A stretch of 64,000 nt of DNA from positions 1 to 64,000 of the forward strand of contig DAONET010000009.1 in the NCBI GenBank assembly GCA_035403225.1. Reading direction: 5' to 3'. Numbering within the stretch: the stretch's first letter is position 1; each line of letters begins with the position of its first letter. Under the pieces are notes generated by a model, which saw only the letters and a list, made by a program, of their open reading frames with translations, was not told the DNA's origin and did no database searches. This DNA is from DAIRDK01 sp035403225 (GTDB lineage: Bacteria; Bacteroidota; Bacteroidia; Bacteroidales; FEN-979). Made by a program: the position numbers and the translations under genes. Positions 1 to 9,000 of this stretch are shown here, piece by piece.

Positions 1-46
1 TAATACAGGTCTTTTGCTCATTTTTAGTTGGATTTACTTCGATTTT

Positions 47-1456
47 CTATTTCCCGATACAAAACCGGCTGAAAATATTGCCAAGGATCTCGTCCGTGGT
101 TATCTCCCCGGTGATTTCTCCCAGGTAATAGAGCGCATTCCTGATATCAATGGTGAGCAGGTCGGGAGAAAGTGAATCGGCCAGACCTTTCCTGATGGTC
201 TGTACGGAAGTATGTGCCTGTTGAAGGGCCTGCAAATGACGGGTGCTCGATACCAGCGTGGCATCGGTTATATTTTCTGATTTAACCGTCCTGAGCAGAC
301 TTTCAGCGATCAAATCGATATTCTCTTTTCGTTTGGCTGAAACAAAGATCGTTTCGTGTTCGACAAAATCCTTAAACCCGTGAGGTAGTTCCGATAACAT
401 GTCTGTCTTATTCCCGATGAGGATCAGCTTTTTATTGTCAACCGAGACCCAGTCGGAAAATTCTTCGATCGCTTCGGCGACATCCTGCCATGATTCGCTG
501 GAGGCATCGAAGATATAAAGGATGATAGAGGCTTCGCGAATCTTGTCCCGCGTTCTTTCTATCCCCAGGGTTTCAATAACATCGTCGGTGTCGTGCAATC
601 CGGCCGTATCAATAAAGCGGAAACGGTATCCTCCCAGAACAATGGTATCTTCAATGGCATCGCGTGTAGTGCCCGGGATTTCCGAGACAATGGCGCGTTC
701 TTCGTTCAGGATCGTATTTAACAGGGTTGATTTTCCAACGTTTGGTTTCCCGGTGATGGCCACCTGGATACCTTGTTTAATGGCATTGCCGATGGCAAAT
801 GAATGGATGAGCCGGGTCAGTTCCTCGTCCATCTCATTCAGGAGCGAAACAAGGTCGGGACGTGAAGCAAATTCCACATGCTCTTCGCTGAAATCGAGTT
901 CCAATTCGATGAGAGAGGTGAAATCAATCAGTTTCTTCCGGAGTCCCGCAATGATTTTCGATACTCCTCCGCGAAGCTGGTTGATAGCCATATCGTGTGA
1001 TGTCGATGAACCGGCGGCGATGAGGTCGGCGACGGCTTCTGCCTGTGAGAGATCAAATTTGCCGTTCATAAAAGCACGCAGCGTGAACTCGCCCGGTTGT
1101 GCCAGCCTGATACCCTTATTCATCAACAGATGGATAACCTGCTGTTGAATATACAACGAACCATGCACGGATATTTCGATCACCTCTTCGCCGGTATAGG
1201 AATGCGGAGCCCGGAACAAGGTCACCAGAACGTCATCCAGGATTTTTCCCGGCTCGCCTATGGTCCCGTGATGAACAGTATGCGATGGAAGAGCACTTAA
1301 CCGGTTCGCATTGATCTTCTCTGTTTGACCACTTTTCGTAAAGATGTCGCCGATTACCTCAAGGGCAGCAGGGCCCGAAATCCTTATTATTGCCACGGCC
1401 CCTGTCCCCGGGGCTGTGGAAACTGCGCAAATGGTATCACCTGTTTTTGTCAGCAT
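47..1456 (-). CDS. mnmE: tRNA uridine-5-carboxymethylaminomethyl modification GTPase MnmE
   Basis: MnmE works with MnmG to modify the wobble uridine (U34) of certain tRNAs in the cytoplasm. The product of about 469 residues has the expected order: an N-terminal folate-binding domain with an APGTGAVAIIRISG start, a helical domain, and an inserted G domain with P-loop GKPNVGKS, G3 DTAG and G4 NKTD. It ends in the hallmark C-terminal FCIGK, whose Cys is needed for modification. The reading frame stays open upstream to 1516, but the ATG at 1456 (MLTKTGDTICAV) fits the family start. A box TACCTTTA at 1481-1488 on the minus strand, close to the clade promoter consensus, lies between the two, so the longer form is unlikely. 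It is divergent from sucD. Family assignment is certain; the start is likely. Confidence 0.97.
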   Translation of the reverse strand: MLTKTGDTICAVSTAPGTGAVAIIRISGPAALEVIGDIFTKSGQTEKINANRLSALPSHTVHHGTIGEPGKILDDVLVTLFRAPHSYTGEEVIEISVHGSLYIQQQVIHLLMNKGIRLAQPGEFTLRAFMNGKFDLSQAEAVADLIAAGSSTSHDMAINQLRGGVSKIIAGLRKKLIDFTSLIELELDFSEEHVEFASRPDLVSLLNEMDEELTRLIHSFAIGNAIKQGIQVAITGKPNVGKSTLLNTILNEERAIVSEIPGTTRDAIEDTIVLGGYRFRFIDTAGLHDTDDVIETLGIERTRDKIREASIILYIFDASSESWQDVAEAIEEFSDWVSVDNKKLILIGNKTDMLSELPHGFKDFVEHETIFVSAKRKENIDLIAESLLRTVKSENITDATLVSSTRHLQALQQAHTSVQTIRKGLADSLSPDLLTIDIRNALYYLGEITGEITTDEILGNIFSRFCIGK

Positions 1457-1548
1457 CGCCCGTTTTTTTAGTTTCGGATGTAAAGGTAATATCGAAATCT
1501 TTACTTTTGGTTTCATATACAGTGTAAAAAAACGAAACCAGTTTTGCC

Positions 1549-2433
1549 ATGAGTATTCTTGTCAATAGTGATTCTCGCGTCCTCGTTCAGGGATTTACCG
1601 GCTCAGAGGGCACCTTCCATTCAACCCAGATGATCGAATACGGAACACAAGTCGTAGGAGGTGTTACGCCGGGAAAGGGAGGCCAGATGCACCTGAACCG
1701 TCCTATATTCAACACCGTTTCTGACGCAGTGAAGGCGACCGGCGCCGACGTGTCGGTTATTTTTGTCCCGCCCCCTTTCGCTGCCGATGCGATCATGGAG
1801 GCCGCCGATTCGGGAATCAAACTGGTTGTGTGCATCACCGAAGGGATTCCTGTACGTGATATGGTGACCGTGAAAGATTTTGTAAATAGTAAAGGTGTCC
1901 GCCTGATCGGACCCAATTGTCCGGGAATCATCACGCCTCCGTCCACCAAAATAGGGATCATGCCCGGTTTCATTCACCGGCCGGGGCGGGTGGGTATTGT
2001 ATCCCGTTCCGGAACACTTTCATACGAGGCTGTTGACCAGATCACGAAGGCAGGCATGGGACAATCGACCATGATCGGTGTCGGAGGAGATCCAATCCCC
2101 GGGACAACCATCCTTGACGTTATTCAACTTTTTATGGATGATCCGGATACCGACCTGGTGGTCATGATCGGCGAGATTGGCGGAAGCATGGAATCCGATG
2201 CTGCCCGTTGGATTTGTGAACACGGGACTAAGCCTGTCGTGAGCTTTATCGCAGGAGCTACTGCCCCGAAAGGCCGTACCATGGGGCATGCAGGCGCTAT
2301 TATCGGGGGTAAATCCGATACTGCGGAAGCGAAAAAAGCAATTCTTCGCGAATGTGGGGTGATTGTTGTTGATTCTCCGGCTGATCTCGGATCAGCAGCG
2401 ATACAGGCCCTTCACCGGGAAGGAACCCACTGA
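1549..2433 (+). CDS. sucD: succinate-CoA ligase (ADP-forming), alpha subunit
   Basis: Alpha subunit of succinyl-CoA synthetase, which interconverts succinyl-CoA and succinate with substrate-level phosphorylation in the TCA cycle. It is 294 residues, the usual length. The N-terminal CoA-binding Rossmann domain is visible (GFTGSEGTFHS, then GGVTPGKGG). The phosphorylated histidine lies in GHAGAIIGG, His247 by my count. No beta subunit (sucC) is adjacent: the left neighbour is mnmE on the other strand and the right neighbour is a lipoprotein gene, so sucC must lie elsewhere. The last 22 bases overlap the 3' end of the convergent lipoprotein gene. The ATG start at 1549 gives the expected N-terminus. 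Confidence 0.97.
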   Translation: MSILVNSDSRVLVQGFTGSEGTFHSTQMIEYGTQVVGGVTPGKGGQMHLNRPIFNTVSDAVKATGADVSVIFVPPPFAADAIMEAADSGIKLVVCITEGIPVRDMVTVKDFVNSKGVRLIGPNCPGIITPPSTKIGIMPGFIHRPGRVGIVSRSGTLSYEAVDQITKAGMGQSTMIGVGGDPIPGTTILDVIQLFMDDPDTDLVVMIGEIGGSMESDAARWICEHGTKPVVSFIAGATAPKGRTMGHAGAIIGGKSDTAEAKKAILRECGVIVVDSPADLGSAAIQALHREGTH

Positions 2434-3818
2434 TAAGCCCCAAGGTCGGGAGGCGATCCGCGCAGATTCCCGTCAAGATCATAGATGATCCCCATGGGAA
2501 TCCCTTTTCCGATAGCCGGGGAGAGACTATCGAGGTGGAAATTGGCTGAGTCTGCCGCCATAAACAGCGGATCCTCATTGGCAATACAGGAAGTGTAAGG
2601 AGATTGCGTAATGTCCAACGATGTTCGCATCAATACGTGATCGAAAGAATAGTTGAAGGTGATCCCTTCCAGTTTATCCAGGGCGATTTCATCCTCGTCA
2701 GCTCCGTAAATGATTGTGTTGCCGAAATAGGCTTTTTCTAACGGGCCGGGAATCTGGTTTCCGATGGAATCGTAGGCGAAGTTTCTCAGGTACAACGAAG
2801 GGGTCAGACGGACCGATTCCGACCAGTAATTGGCGATGGTCAGGTGGCGGAATTCATAGTATCCGCCTTTCTCGGCAAAAAGGGCCGCTCCACCGCAGTT
2901 ACCCAGTACGCAGTTGGACGAAAGAATCTTGGTGCTGTATGCATAGATTGCGTCGGAAGTGGTATTGTAAATCATCGTATTGTCCAACTCAAGCATTGGA
3001 TTGCCGGTAGTGGCGGACGAATCGACAGCCAACCCGAAGATTCCGTTCCGGATGATCGCGTAATTGATCTCATTCTCTTTGCTTCCACGTTCCAGGTAAA
3101 TCCCTTTCCATTGCCCGGGAAGATCACGGTAATAATCATCGAGCCGATCGCCCTGGAATCTTACCGGATGCTCGCGGGAACCGGTGATCTTCAATGTCGC
3201 ATCGGAAGAAATGGTGAGGTAGGAGTCCCAGTGAAAGTAGATTTTCGTTCCGGCCTGGATAGTCAATGTCGCAGACGTGTCAACCCTGGCATATCCGAAG
3301 ATTACATAAGGCTTCAGACTATCCCATACCTGGTTTCCTGTGATCACTTCATTTTTCAGGAACCTGGCGTTTTGTCCCCACGACATTAATTTCACATCCT
3401 GCTGGTTCCCATTGGTCAGAAAAACAATGGAATCTCTTACGATAAAAGGTGTGTTTTGGTCATTCGGATCGATGGTGACGCGAATAAAAATGAAGATGCT
3501 GTCGTGCCCGGGGATTTCCACATCTTTTGCTTCGAGCGAGGATATCCCGTCGATGTTGATCCGGTAATCGGAGCTTTGTCCGCCCGCCAGCAGAATATCG
3601 GAAATCTTCACTTTCCCGTCGTTCCTGTTGTATACGGTAAGTCTTTTGGTAACGGACCCCACCGAGGAAAAAACAGTGTCAAAAAATACGGTATCGGTGG
3701 AAAAAGACAGCTTCGATGCGGTGTTCGTGTCGAGTTGGTCGGATTTTCGGCATGAGGTGGCCACTATCAGTGGCAGAAGAAGGATCAGAAAGATTCTTGA
3801 GGTGAAGATGCGCATCAT
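2412..3818 (-). CDS. surface lipoprotein with predicted beta-helix repeat region
   Basis: Unrecognised lipoprotein of 468 residues. The N-terminus is a signal peptide ending in a lipobox (IVATSC, Cys23), followed by RKSDQ. Residues of about 40-150 look like a beta-sandwich with FFDTVFSSVGSVTKRL, resembling Ig/ASH-like domains of Bacteroidetes lipoproteins. The rest has spaced Asn/Ile/Gly strands (for example IRNGIFGLAV, DNTMIYNTTSDAIYAYST) typical of right-handed parallel beta-helix proteins, ending LDGNLRGSPPDLGAYQW, a common end of such domains. It probably sits in the outer membrane; ligand or substrate is unknown. It starts with two ATG codons, 3818 and 3815, and a perfect TAATTTTG box lies just upstream. 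Its end overlaps sucD by 22 bases. Confidence 0.8.
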   Translation of the reverse strand: MMRIFTSRIFLILLLPLIVATSCRKSDQLDTNTASKLSFSTDTVFFDTVFSSVGSVTKRLTVYNRNDGKVKISDILLAGGQSSDYRINIDGISSLEAKDVEIPGHDSIFIFIRVTIDPNDQNTPFIVRDSIVFLTNGNQQDVKLMSWGQNARFLKNEVITGNQVWDSLKPYVIFGYARVDTSATLTIQAGTKIYFHWDSYLTISSDATLKITGSREHPVRFQGDRLDDYYRDLPGQWKGIYLERGSKENEINYAIIRNGIFGLAVDSSATTGNPMLELDNTMIYNTTSDAIYAYSTKILSSNCVLGNCGGAALFAEKGGYYEFRHLTIANYWSESVRLTPSLYLRNFAYDSIGNQIPGPLEKAYFGNTIIYGADEDEIALDKLEGITFNYSFDHVLMRTSLDITQSPYTSCIANEDPLFMAADSANFHLDSLSPAIGKGIPMGIIYDLDGNLRGSPPDLGAYQWVPSR

Positions 3819-3832
3819 GTTTCTATTGGAAA

Positions 3833-3840
3833 CAAAATTA
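3833..3840 (-). promoter_or_regulatory. -7 box (TAATTTTG) for the lipoprotein gene
   Basis: On the minus strand this reads TAATTTTG, a full match to the Bacteroidetes primary-sigma -7 consensus TAnnTTTG, 14 bases before the start at 3818. A second identical box lies at 3865-3872, so which one is used is open. Confidence 0.4.
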
Positions 3841-3884
3841 AGAAAATCAGCCTAGCTATTAACTCAAAATTAACATTCCTATTG

Positions 3885-3893
3885 TAAATTTGC
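3885..3893 (+). promoter_or_regulatory. -7 box (TAAATTTGC) for the glycogen cluster
   Basis: TAAATTTGC matches TAnnTTTG plus the common following C. It lies 26 bases before the ATG at 3920. A TTG codon at 3890 that would extend the debranching-enzyme frame lies inside this box, which argues against the longer start. Confidence 0.5.
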
Positions 3894-3919
3894 TCTTGGA
3901 ACAAAGAAAGAAGTCATTG

Positions 3920-5878
3920 ATGAGCTATCTTACTTTTGATAAAAACCAGTTGGTCAATCTGGAATATTCCCTGAAAAGGGAACTCCTCCGGTCGAACAGG
4001 AACGGTTCTTTCGCCACTACGACGATCATTGGGTCCAACACGAGGAAATATCATGGATTGCTCATCGTTTCGCAACCCGGTATTGACCATGAACCGCATG
4101 TGTTACTCTCTTCGCTGGATGAAACGGTAATTCAGCATGAAGAGTCCTTCAACCTCGGGTTGCATGCTTATCCCGATGGCGTATATTACCCGAAAGGCCA
4201 CAAATACATTCGCGACTTTACCTTAGATCCGACTCCGAAAATCACTTTCGGCGTCGGAGGAGTCATCCTGACCAAGGAGTTACTTTTTACTACCGAAGAC
4301 CGTATCCTGGTTAAATATTCGCTGATTGATGCTCACTCACCGACACGGATACGTATCAGCCCTTTCCTGGCTTTCCGCAATATCCACCACTTATCCAAAG
4401 AGAATATCTACGTCAATAAAAAGTACGAACCGGTGCCGAATGGCATCCGGGTCAGAATGTATGATGGGTATACGGAATTGTTTCTTCAGATTTCAAAAGA
4501 AAATGAGTATACGCATGTCCCCGGATGGAACTACAATATCTTATACAAGGAAGAGATGGAACGGGGATATGAGTTTATGGAAGACTTGTATGTCCCGGGC
4601 TTTTTTGAGTTTGATATTGCAAAAGGGGAGAGTGTGATCTTTTCCGCCGGCATTCACGAAGCAGCGCCTTCGAGCCTGAAAAGGATTTTTGCAGCGGAAT
4701 CAAGGCAGCGTCTTCCCCGTGATAATTTTAAAAATTGCCTCATCAATGATGCGCGGCAGTTCATTGTCAAAAACGATAATAAAACCAATATCATTGCCGG
4801 CTTTCCGTGGTTCGGGTCCTGGGGAAGAGATACTTTCATTTCCCTGCCGGGACTCACCCTGACCATCGGCGATCACAAAACATGCAAAGCCGTTCTTGAT
4901 ACCACCCTTGCTGATCTCAAAGGTCCGCTTTTCCCGAACCTGGGTTCGGGAACCAACGCAGCGTATAATTCGTCAGATGCTTCGCTGTGGTTTTTCTGGG
5001 CCCTTCAACAGTATGCCTACCGCACCGGTAAAATTAAATCCATCTGGAAAGAGTATGGAGAAAAGATGAAAATCATTCTGGAAGGATACCGGGCGGGAAC
5101 GGATTTCAATATCAGGCTGGAGCCCGATTGCCTTATTTCTGCCGGGGCGCCGGGGAAGGCGCTGACCTGGATGGATGCCATTGTAGACGGGAAACCGGTT
5201 ACTCCGAGAAACGGGAAGGCCGTGGATATCAATGCCCTTTGGTACAACGCGGTGATGTTTAGTTTGGAGGCGGCCAAGACGGCTCACGATTATGCCTTCG
5301 AAGGCGAATGGGAACCTGTTGCATTACGTATTCCCGACTCGTTTGTGAACACTTTCTGGAATGAAGAAAAAGGCTTGCTGGCCGATTATGTCGATGGAGA
5401 ATACAAAGACTGGGCTGTCCGCCCGAACATGATCTTTGCCACTTCTCTTCCATTTTCCCCGGTGAACGAAGAAATACGGAAAACGATCGTGACAAGGGTA
5501 AAGCAGGAATTGCTTACCCCGCGCGGTATCCGGACACTTTCGCCCATCAGTGCCGCCTATCGCGGTACCTGTGTGGGTGACCAGACAGAACGCGATCTGG
5601 CTTACCATCAGGGGACCGTATGGCCGTGGTTGCTGGGACACTTCGCGGAAGCTTACCTCAAGCTTCACGGCCGCAGCGGACTCTCGTTCATCAAAAATAT
5701 TTACCAGGGATTCGAACCCGTGCTGATGGAATATTGCATCGGGTCGGTACCGGAGATTTTTGATGGCGATCCTCCGTATGCCCCGCGCGGAGCCATTTCA
5801 CAAGCATGGAGCGTGGCGGAGTTACTTCGGATAGGGGAGATGATTGATAACATGGAAAAAGAAATGGATCTGAAATGA
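3920..5878 (+). CDS. glycogen debranching enzyme (amylo-alpha-1,6-glucosidase family)
   Basis: Removes alpha-1,6 branches during glycogen breakdown in the cytoplasm. The N-terminal half (about residues 15-270) matches the GDE_N domain, with the RSNRNGSFATTTIIGSNTRKYHGLL signature region near its start (residues about 25-50). The C-terminal half is an (alpha/alpha)6-barrel GDE_C domain with the motif GFPWFGSWGRDTFISLPG, then AAYNSSDASLWFFWA and YHQGTVWPWLLGHF. The 652-residue length fits the archaeal/bacterial type. ATG 3920 is chosen because an upstream TTG lies within the promoter box. It is the first of four same-strand genes for glycogen metabolism. Substrate specificity (debranching or another glucosidase) is inferred from family and context. 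Confidence 0.92.
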   Translation: MSYLTFDKNQLVNLEYSLKRELLRSNRNGSFATTTIIGSNTRKYHGLLIVSQPGIDHEPHVLLSSLDETVIQHEESFNLGLHAYPDGVYYPKGHKYIRDFTLDPTPKITFGVGGVILTKELLFTTEDRILVKYSLIDAHSPTRIRISPFLAFRNIHHLSKENIYVNKKYEPVPNGIRVRMYDGYTELFLQISKENEYTHVPGWNYNILYKEEMERGYEFMEDLYVPGFFEFDIAKGESVIFSAGIHEAAPSSLKRIFAAESRQRLPRDNFKNCLINDARQFIVKNDNKTNIIAGFPWFGSWGRDTFISLPGLTLTIGDHKTCKAVLDTTLADLKGPLFPNLGSGTNAAYNSSDASLWFFWALQQYAYRTGKIKSIWKEYGEKMKIILEGYRAGTDFNIRLEPDCLISAGAPGKALTWMDAIVDGKPVTPRNGKAVDINALWYNAVMFSLEAAKTAHDYAFEGEWEPVALRIPDSFVNTFWNEEKGLLADYVDGEYKDWAVRPNMIFATSLPFSPVNEEIRKTIVTRVKQELLTPRGIRTLSPISAAYRGTCVGDQTERDLAYHQGTVWPWLLGHFAEAYLKLHGRSGLSFIKNIYQGFEPVLMEYCIGSVPEIFDGDPPYAPRGAISQAWSVAELLRIGEMIDNMEKEMDLK

Positions 5879-5935
5879 CATCTTAATATAAACATATATA
5901 AATATACAAGTAAATACATACAAGATAACAACGGA

Positions 5936-7225
5936 ATGCGCGTATTAATGTTCGGGTGGGAATTTCCTCCACACATCACCGGAGGATTGGGGACTGCTTG
6001 TTTTGGTCTCACGAAGGGCTTGGTTAAGCTCGACGCATCCGTTATTTTTGTTGTTCCGAAGGCATATGGTGATGAAGTGAAAGAAGGATTCCGTCTGGTG
6101 AATGCGAGCGATGTCACGGTAGATCTGACAGAGACGGAGCAGGCGGAATTCTGGAACCGGATTCAGTACATTGAAGCAGGATCGAACCTGATCCCTTACG
6201 TTGGTCCGGAAGAATTTGAAAGAATAATCACGGAAGAGGAGAAGGAAGTCATTGACAGCCGGAAACAGCATTTCAGCAGACAGTTTACCTTTTCCGGAAA
6301 GTACGGAAAGAATCTCATGGAAGAGGTTGCGCAGTATGCGCTGGTTGCCTCATCCATTGCCGCCTCCACGAAGTTTGATGTCATCCATGCGCATGACTGG
6401 CTGACATATCCTGCAGGCATATCGGCAAAAAACATCAGCGGAAAACCGTTGGTAGTGCATGTTCATGCGACAGAGTTCGATCGTTCGGGCGAGAATGTCA
6501 ATCAACTCGTATACGATATCGAGCGGTACGGAATGGAAGCTGCCGACCTGGTGATCACCGTGAGTAATCTGACCCGGCAGATAGTGATCGATAAGTATGG
6601 GATTCCGGAGGACAAAGTCTTTACTGTCCATAACGCAGTGGAACCTGTTAACCGCCCTGAATTGGAAGGTGTTCAAAAATATGTTAAAGAGAAGATTGTT
6701 ACATTTCTCGGACGTGTTACCTATCAGAAAGGGCCGGATTATTTTGTAGAAGCGGCGTACAAGGTATTGCAGAAAGATCCGGATGTCAGGTTTGTCATGG
6801 CAGGCTCGGGTGATTTGTTGAACCGCATGGTACGTCGTGTAGCCCGTTTGAAGATGGGTACCCGTTTTCATTTCACGGGGTTTCTGAGCGGATCTGATGT
6901 TGACAGGATGTTTGCCATGAGTGATGTTTACGTGATGCCTTCTGTGTCGGAACCGTTCGGTATCTCTCCGTTGGAAGCGATGCGTTCCAATGTCCCGGTC
7001 GTTATTTCAAAACAATCAGGTGTGGCTGAAGTGCTGCGTCATGCGGTAAAAGTGGACTTCTGGGATATCGATGCTATGGCCGATGCAATATACGGAATCC
7101 TTAAATATGAAGGCCTCCGGAAAATGTTTGTGAGCTATGGAAAATCAGAGGTAGATAACCTTAAATGGGACAAAGCGGCTGCCAAGATCATGGATCTCTA
7201 TCATCAAGCGGTTAATAAGATGTAA
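5936..7225 (+). CDS. glycosyltransferase family 4, glycogen/starch synthase-like
   Basis: A GT-B fold glycosyltransferase of 429 residues. The N-terminus MRVLMFGWEFPPHITGGLG is typical of glycogen-associated GT4/GT5 enzymes, with the GG loop that binds the sugar nucleotide. HAHDWLTYPAG follows near residue 150. The C-terminal Rossmann domain begins with VTFLGRVTYQKGPDYFVEA and carries the E-x7-E donor-binding motif in SEPFGISPLEAM. It lies between the debranching enzyme and the GH57 protein in one direction, so it probably extends or primes an alpha-glucan. The sugar donor cannot be read from the sequence. The 57-base leader is strongly AT-rich, with no clear ribosome-binding site. Confidence 0.9.
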   Translation: MRVLMFGWEFPPHITGGLGTACFGLTKGLVKLDASVIFVVPKAYGDEVKEGFRLVNASDVTVDLTETEQAEFWNRIQYIEAGSNLIPYVGPEEFERIITEEEKEVIDSRKQHFSRQFTFSGKYGKNLMEEVAQYALVASSIAASTKFDVIHAHDWLTYPAGISAKNISGKPLVVHVHATEFDRSGENVNQLVYDIERYGMEAADLVITVSNLTRQIVIDKYGIPEDKVFTVHNAVEPVNRPELEGVQKYVKEKIVTFLGRVTYQKGPDYFVEAAYKVLQKDPDVRFVMAGSGDLLNRMVRRVARLKMGTRFHFTGFLSGSDVDRMFAMSDVYVMPSVSEPFGISPLEAMRSNVPVVISKQSGVAEVLRHAVKVDFWDIDAMADAIYGILKYEGLRKMFVSYGKSEVDNLKWDKAAAKIMDLYHQAVNKM

Positions 7226-7313
7226 ATAAGTTATTTGTTTAGGACGTAAAAAAACTGAAATCCTAATATATATTTACATCGGATTCTGTGAACCGGTAAT
7301 GTAATAGATCGTG

Positions 7314-8978
7314 ATGAAGTCAATCTGTCTTATTTTTCAGATACACCAGCCATACCGGCTGCGAACCTTCAGATTCTTTAATATTGGCGAGGACCATCAA
7401 TATTATGATGATTTCCAGAACCGTCATATTATCCGGAAGATTGCAGAACGAAGTTACATTCCCGCAACAAACATGCTGCTTTCCCTGATACGTGAATACG
7501 GGAAAGCATTCAAGGTAAGTTTTTCCATTTCGGGTCCCGCGCTGGAGCAGCTCTCACAGCATGCTCCCGATGTGATCAGGGGATTCAGGGAACTGGCTGC
7601 CACCGGTTGTGTTGAATTCCTGGCTGAGCCCTGGTCTCATTCTCTCGCTTCCCTGAAAAGCAAAGAGGAGTTCACCCGCCAGGTGATCAAGCATCGGGAT
7701 TACATTGCTAACCAGTTCGGACAAACTCCGAAAACCTTCGCGAACACTGAACTTATATATTCAGACAATATAGGTAAAGATGTATATGAAATGGGCTTCA
7801 CCACGTTGCTGACAGAAGGGGCAAGGCATGTTCTCGGATGGAAGAGTCCGAACTTTGTTTATTGCAACAGCATCAATCCGAAATTGAAAGTGCTGCTCCG
7901 CAACTTTCGTCTCAGCGACGACCTCAGTTTCCGTTTCTCTAATAAAACCTGGACAGAATGGCCACTGACAGCCGACAAATATGTCAATTGGTTGAATGAG
8001 TTGAATTCGGACGAAGAGGTGGTGAATATCGTAATGAATTACGAAACCATCGGTGAACAACATGCTGCCGAAACAGGTATCTTTGATTTCTTTCGCCATC
8101 TTCCTGAAGCAGTTTTTGCACGCTCTGACTTTGGATTTTCTACTCCGTCGGAAGCAGTAAAAAAATATCAGACGGTGGCGGCCCTCACTGTCCCGCACCC
8201 GATATCATCCGCTGATGAAGAAAAAGATATTACCGCCTGGTTAGGAAATGAGCTTCAGGATGAAGCTTTTGGTAAGGTCTATGAACCGGAATCACGTGTG
8301 CTGGAAAGCGGGGATGAAACGCTGCTTCGTGATTGGGAAAGGTTGCAGACAAGCGATCATTTTTATTACATGTGTACGAAGTGGTTTACTGACGGATCAT
8401 TACACAAGTACCTGAATCCGTACGCTTCGCCGTATGAGGCATTCATCAACTACATGAATGTCTTGTCCGACTTCATGATCCGTGTGGATAATTCCGTGTC
8501 ACTGCCAGATCATTCTGAAATGTTGACAGAACAACTATCATCATCATATATTAATCCCCAAAGCAAATCTGACACAATTATTCACAAAAAACCAAAAACA
8601 ATGGCAAAAACAATTGCAACGAAAGCAAAACCTGCAGCCAAAAAGCCTGCTGCAAAGAAACCTGTAGCGAAGAAAGTCGCTGCAAAGAAACCTGTAGCAA
8701 AAACAGCAACTCCTGCAAAAAAAGCAACCCCGGTGAAGAAAGCAACTCCGGCTAAGAAAGCAGCTCCCGCTAAAAAAGCGACGCCTGCTAAAAAAGTTGT
8801 TGCTAAAGTAGCTGCTAAAAAACCGGTTGCAAAGAAAGCTCCCGTAGCGAAAGCTGCTCCGAAGAAAGTAGTGAAATCGGCCGTGAAAACAGCCGTGAAA
8901 GCTGCTCCGAAGAAGGCTGCTCCCGCTAAAAAAGTTGCGGCAAAAAAGCCGGCTGTCAAAAAAGTTGTGAAGAAGTAG
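7314..8978 (+). CDS. GH57 alpha-amylase-like protein with histone H1-like C-terminal tail
   Basis: Residues 1 to about 400 form a glycoside hydrolase family 57 domain: QIHQPYRLR (first conserved region, HQP), FANTELIYSDN carrying the expected nucleophile Glu (Glu146), and MNYETIGEQH. In active GH57 amylases the last motif has Asp as acid/base (DYET); here it is Asn242, so the enzyme may be inactive or altered, as described for 'amylase-like' GH57 members in Bacteroidetes. After a low-complexity linker, residues 430-554 are almost only Lys, Ala, Pro, Val and Thr in KKxxPA repeats, like bacterial histone H1-like proteins, beginning MAKT at an internal ATG (8601). The ATG at 7314 is preferred to the GTG at 7311. 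Context implies an alpha-glucan role. Confidence 0.88.
   Translation: MKSICLIFQIHQPYRLRTFRFFNIGEDHQYYDDFQNRHIIRKIAERSYIPATNMLLSLIREYGKAFKVSFSISGPALEQLSQHAPDVIRGFRELAATGCVEFLAEPWSHSLASLKSKEEFTRQVIKHRDYIANQFGQTPKTFANTELIYSDNIGKDVYEMGFTTLLTEGARHVLGWKSPNFVYCNSINPKLKVLLRNFRLSDDLSFRFSNKTWTEWPLTADKYVNWLNELNSDEEVVNIVMNYETIGEQHAAETGIFDFFRHLPEAVFARSDFGFSTPSEAVKKYQTVAALTVPHPISSADEEKDITAWLGNELQDEAFGKVYEPESRVLESGDETLLRDWERLQTSDHFYYMCTKWFTDGSLHKYLNPYASPYEAFINYMNVLSDFMIRVDNSVSLPDHSEMLTEQLSSSYINPQSKSDTIIHKKPKTMAKTIATKAKPAAKKPAAKKPVAKKVAAKKPVAKTATPAKKATPVKKATPAKKAAPAKKATPAKKVVAKVAAKKPVAKKAPVAKAAPKKVVKSAVKTAVKAAPKKAAPAKKVAAKKPAVKKVVKK
8601..8975 (+). repeat. Lys/Ala/Pro-rich low-complexity coding repeat (H1-like)
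   Basis: A 375-base stretch inside the GH57 gene coding for degenerate repeats of the form KKATPA and KKPVAK. The DNA is built of near-repeats such as GCAAAGAAACCTGTAGC, occurring at least twice near 8650-8697. It starts at an in-frame ATG, so an independent H1-like protein of about 125 residues could also be made from this stretch. Confidence 0.75.
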
Positions 8979-9000
8979 CTGAAATTTTATCGCTATTCAA

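Noticed and set aside
1..46. End of another gene at the left edge
   Set aside because: The 46 bases are AT-rich and lie after the mnmE stop; no frame or hairpin there can be supported.
8582..8959. A 125-codon open frame on the minus strand, rich in Ala, Phe and Gly
   Set aside because: It is the exact antisense of the Lys/Ala/Pro repeat of the GH57 gene; repeats of this kind keep the opposite frame open by composition alone.
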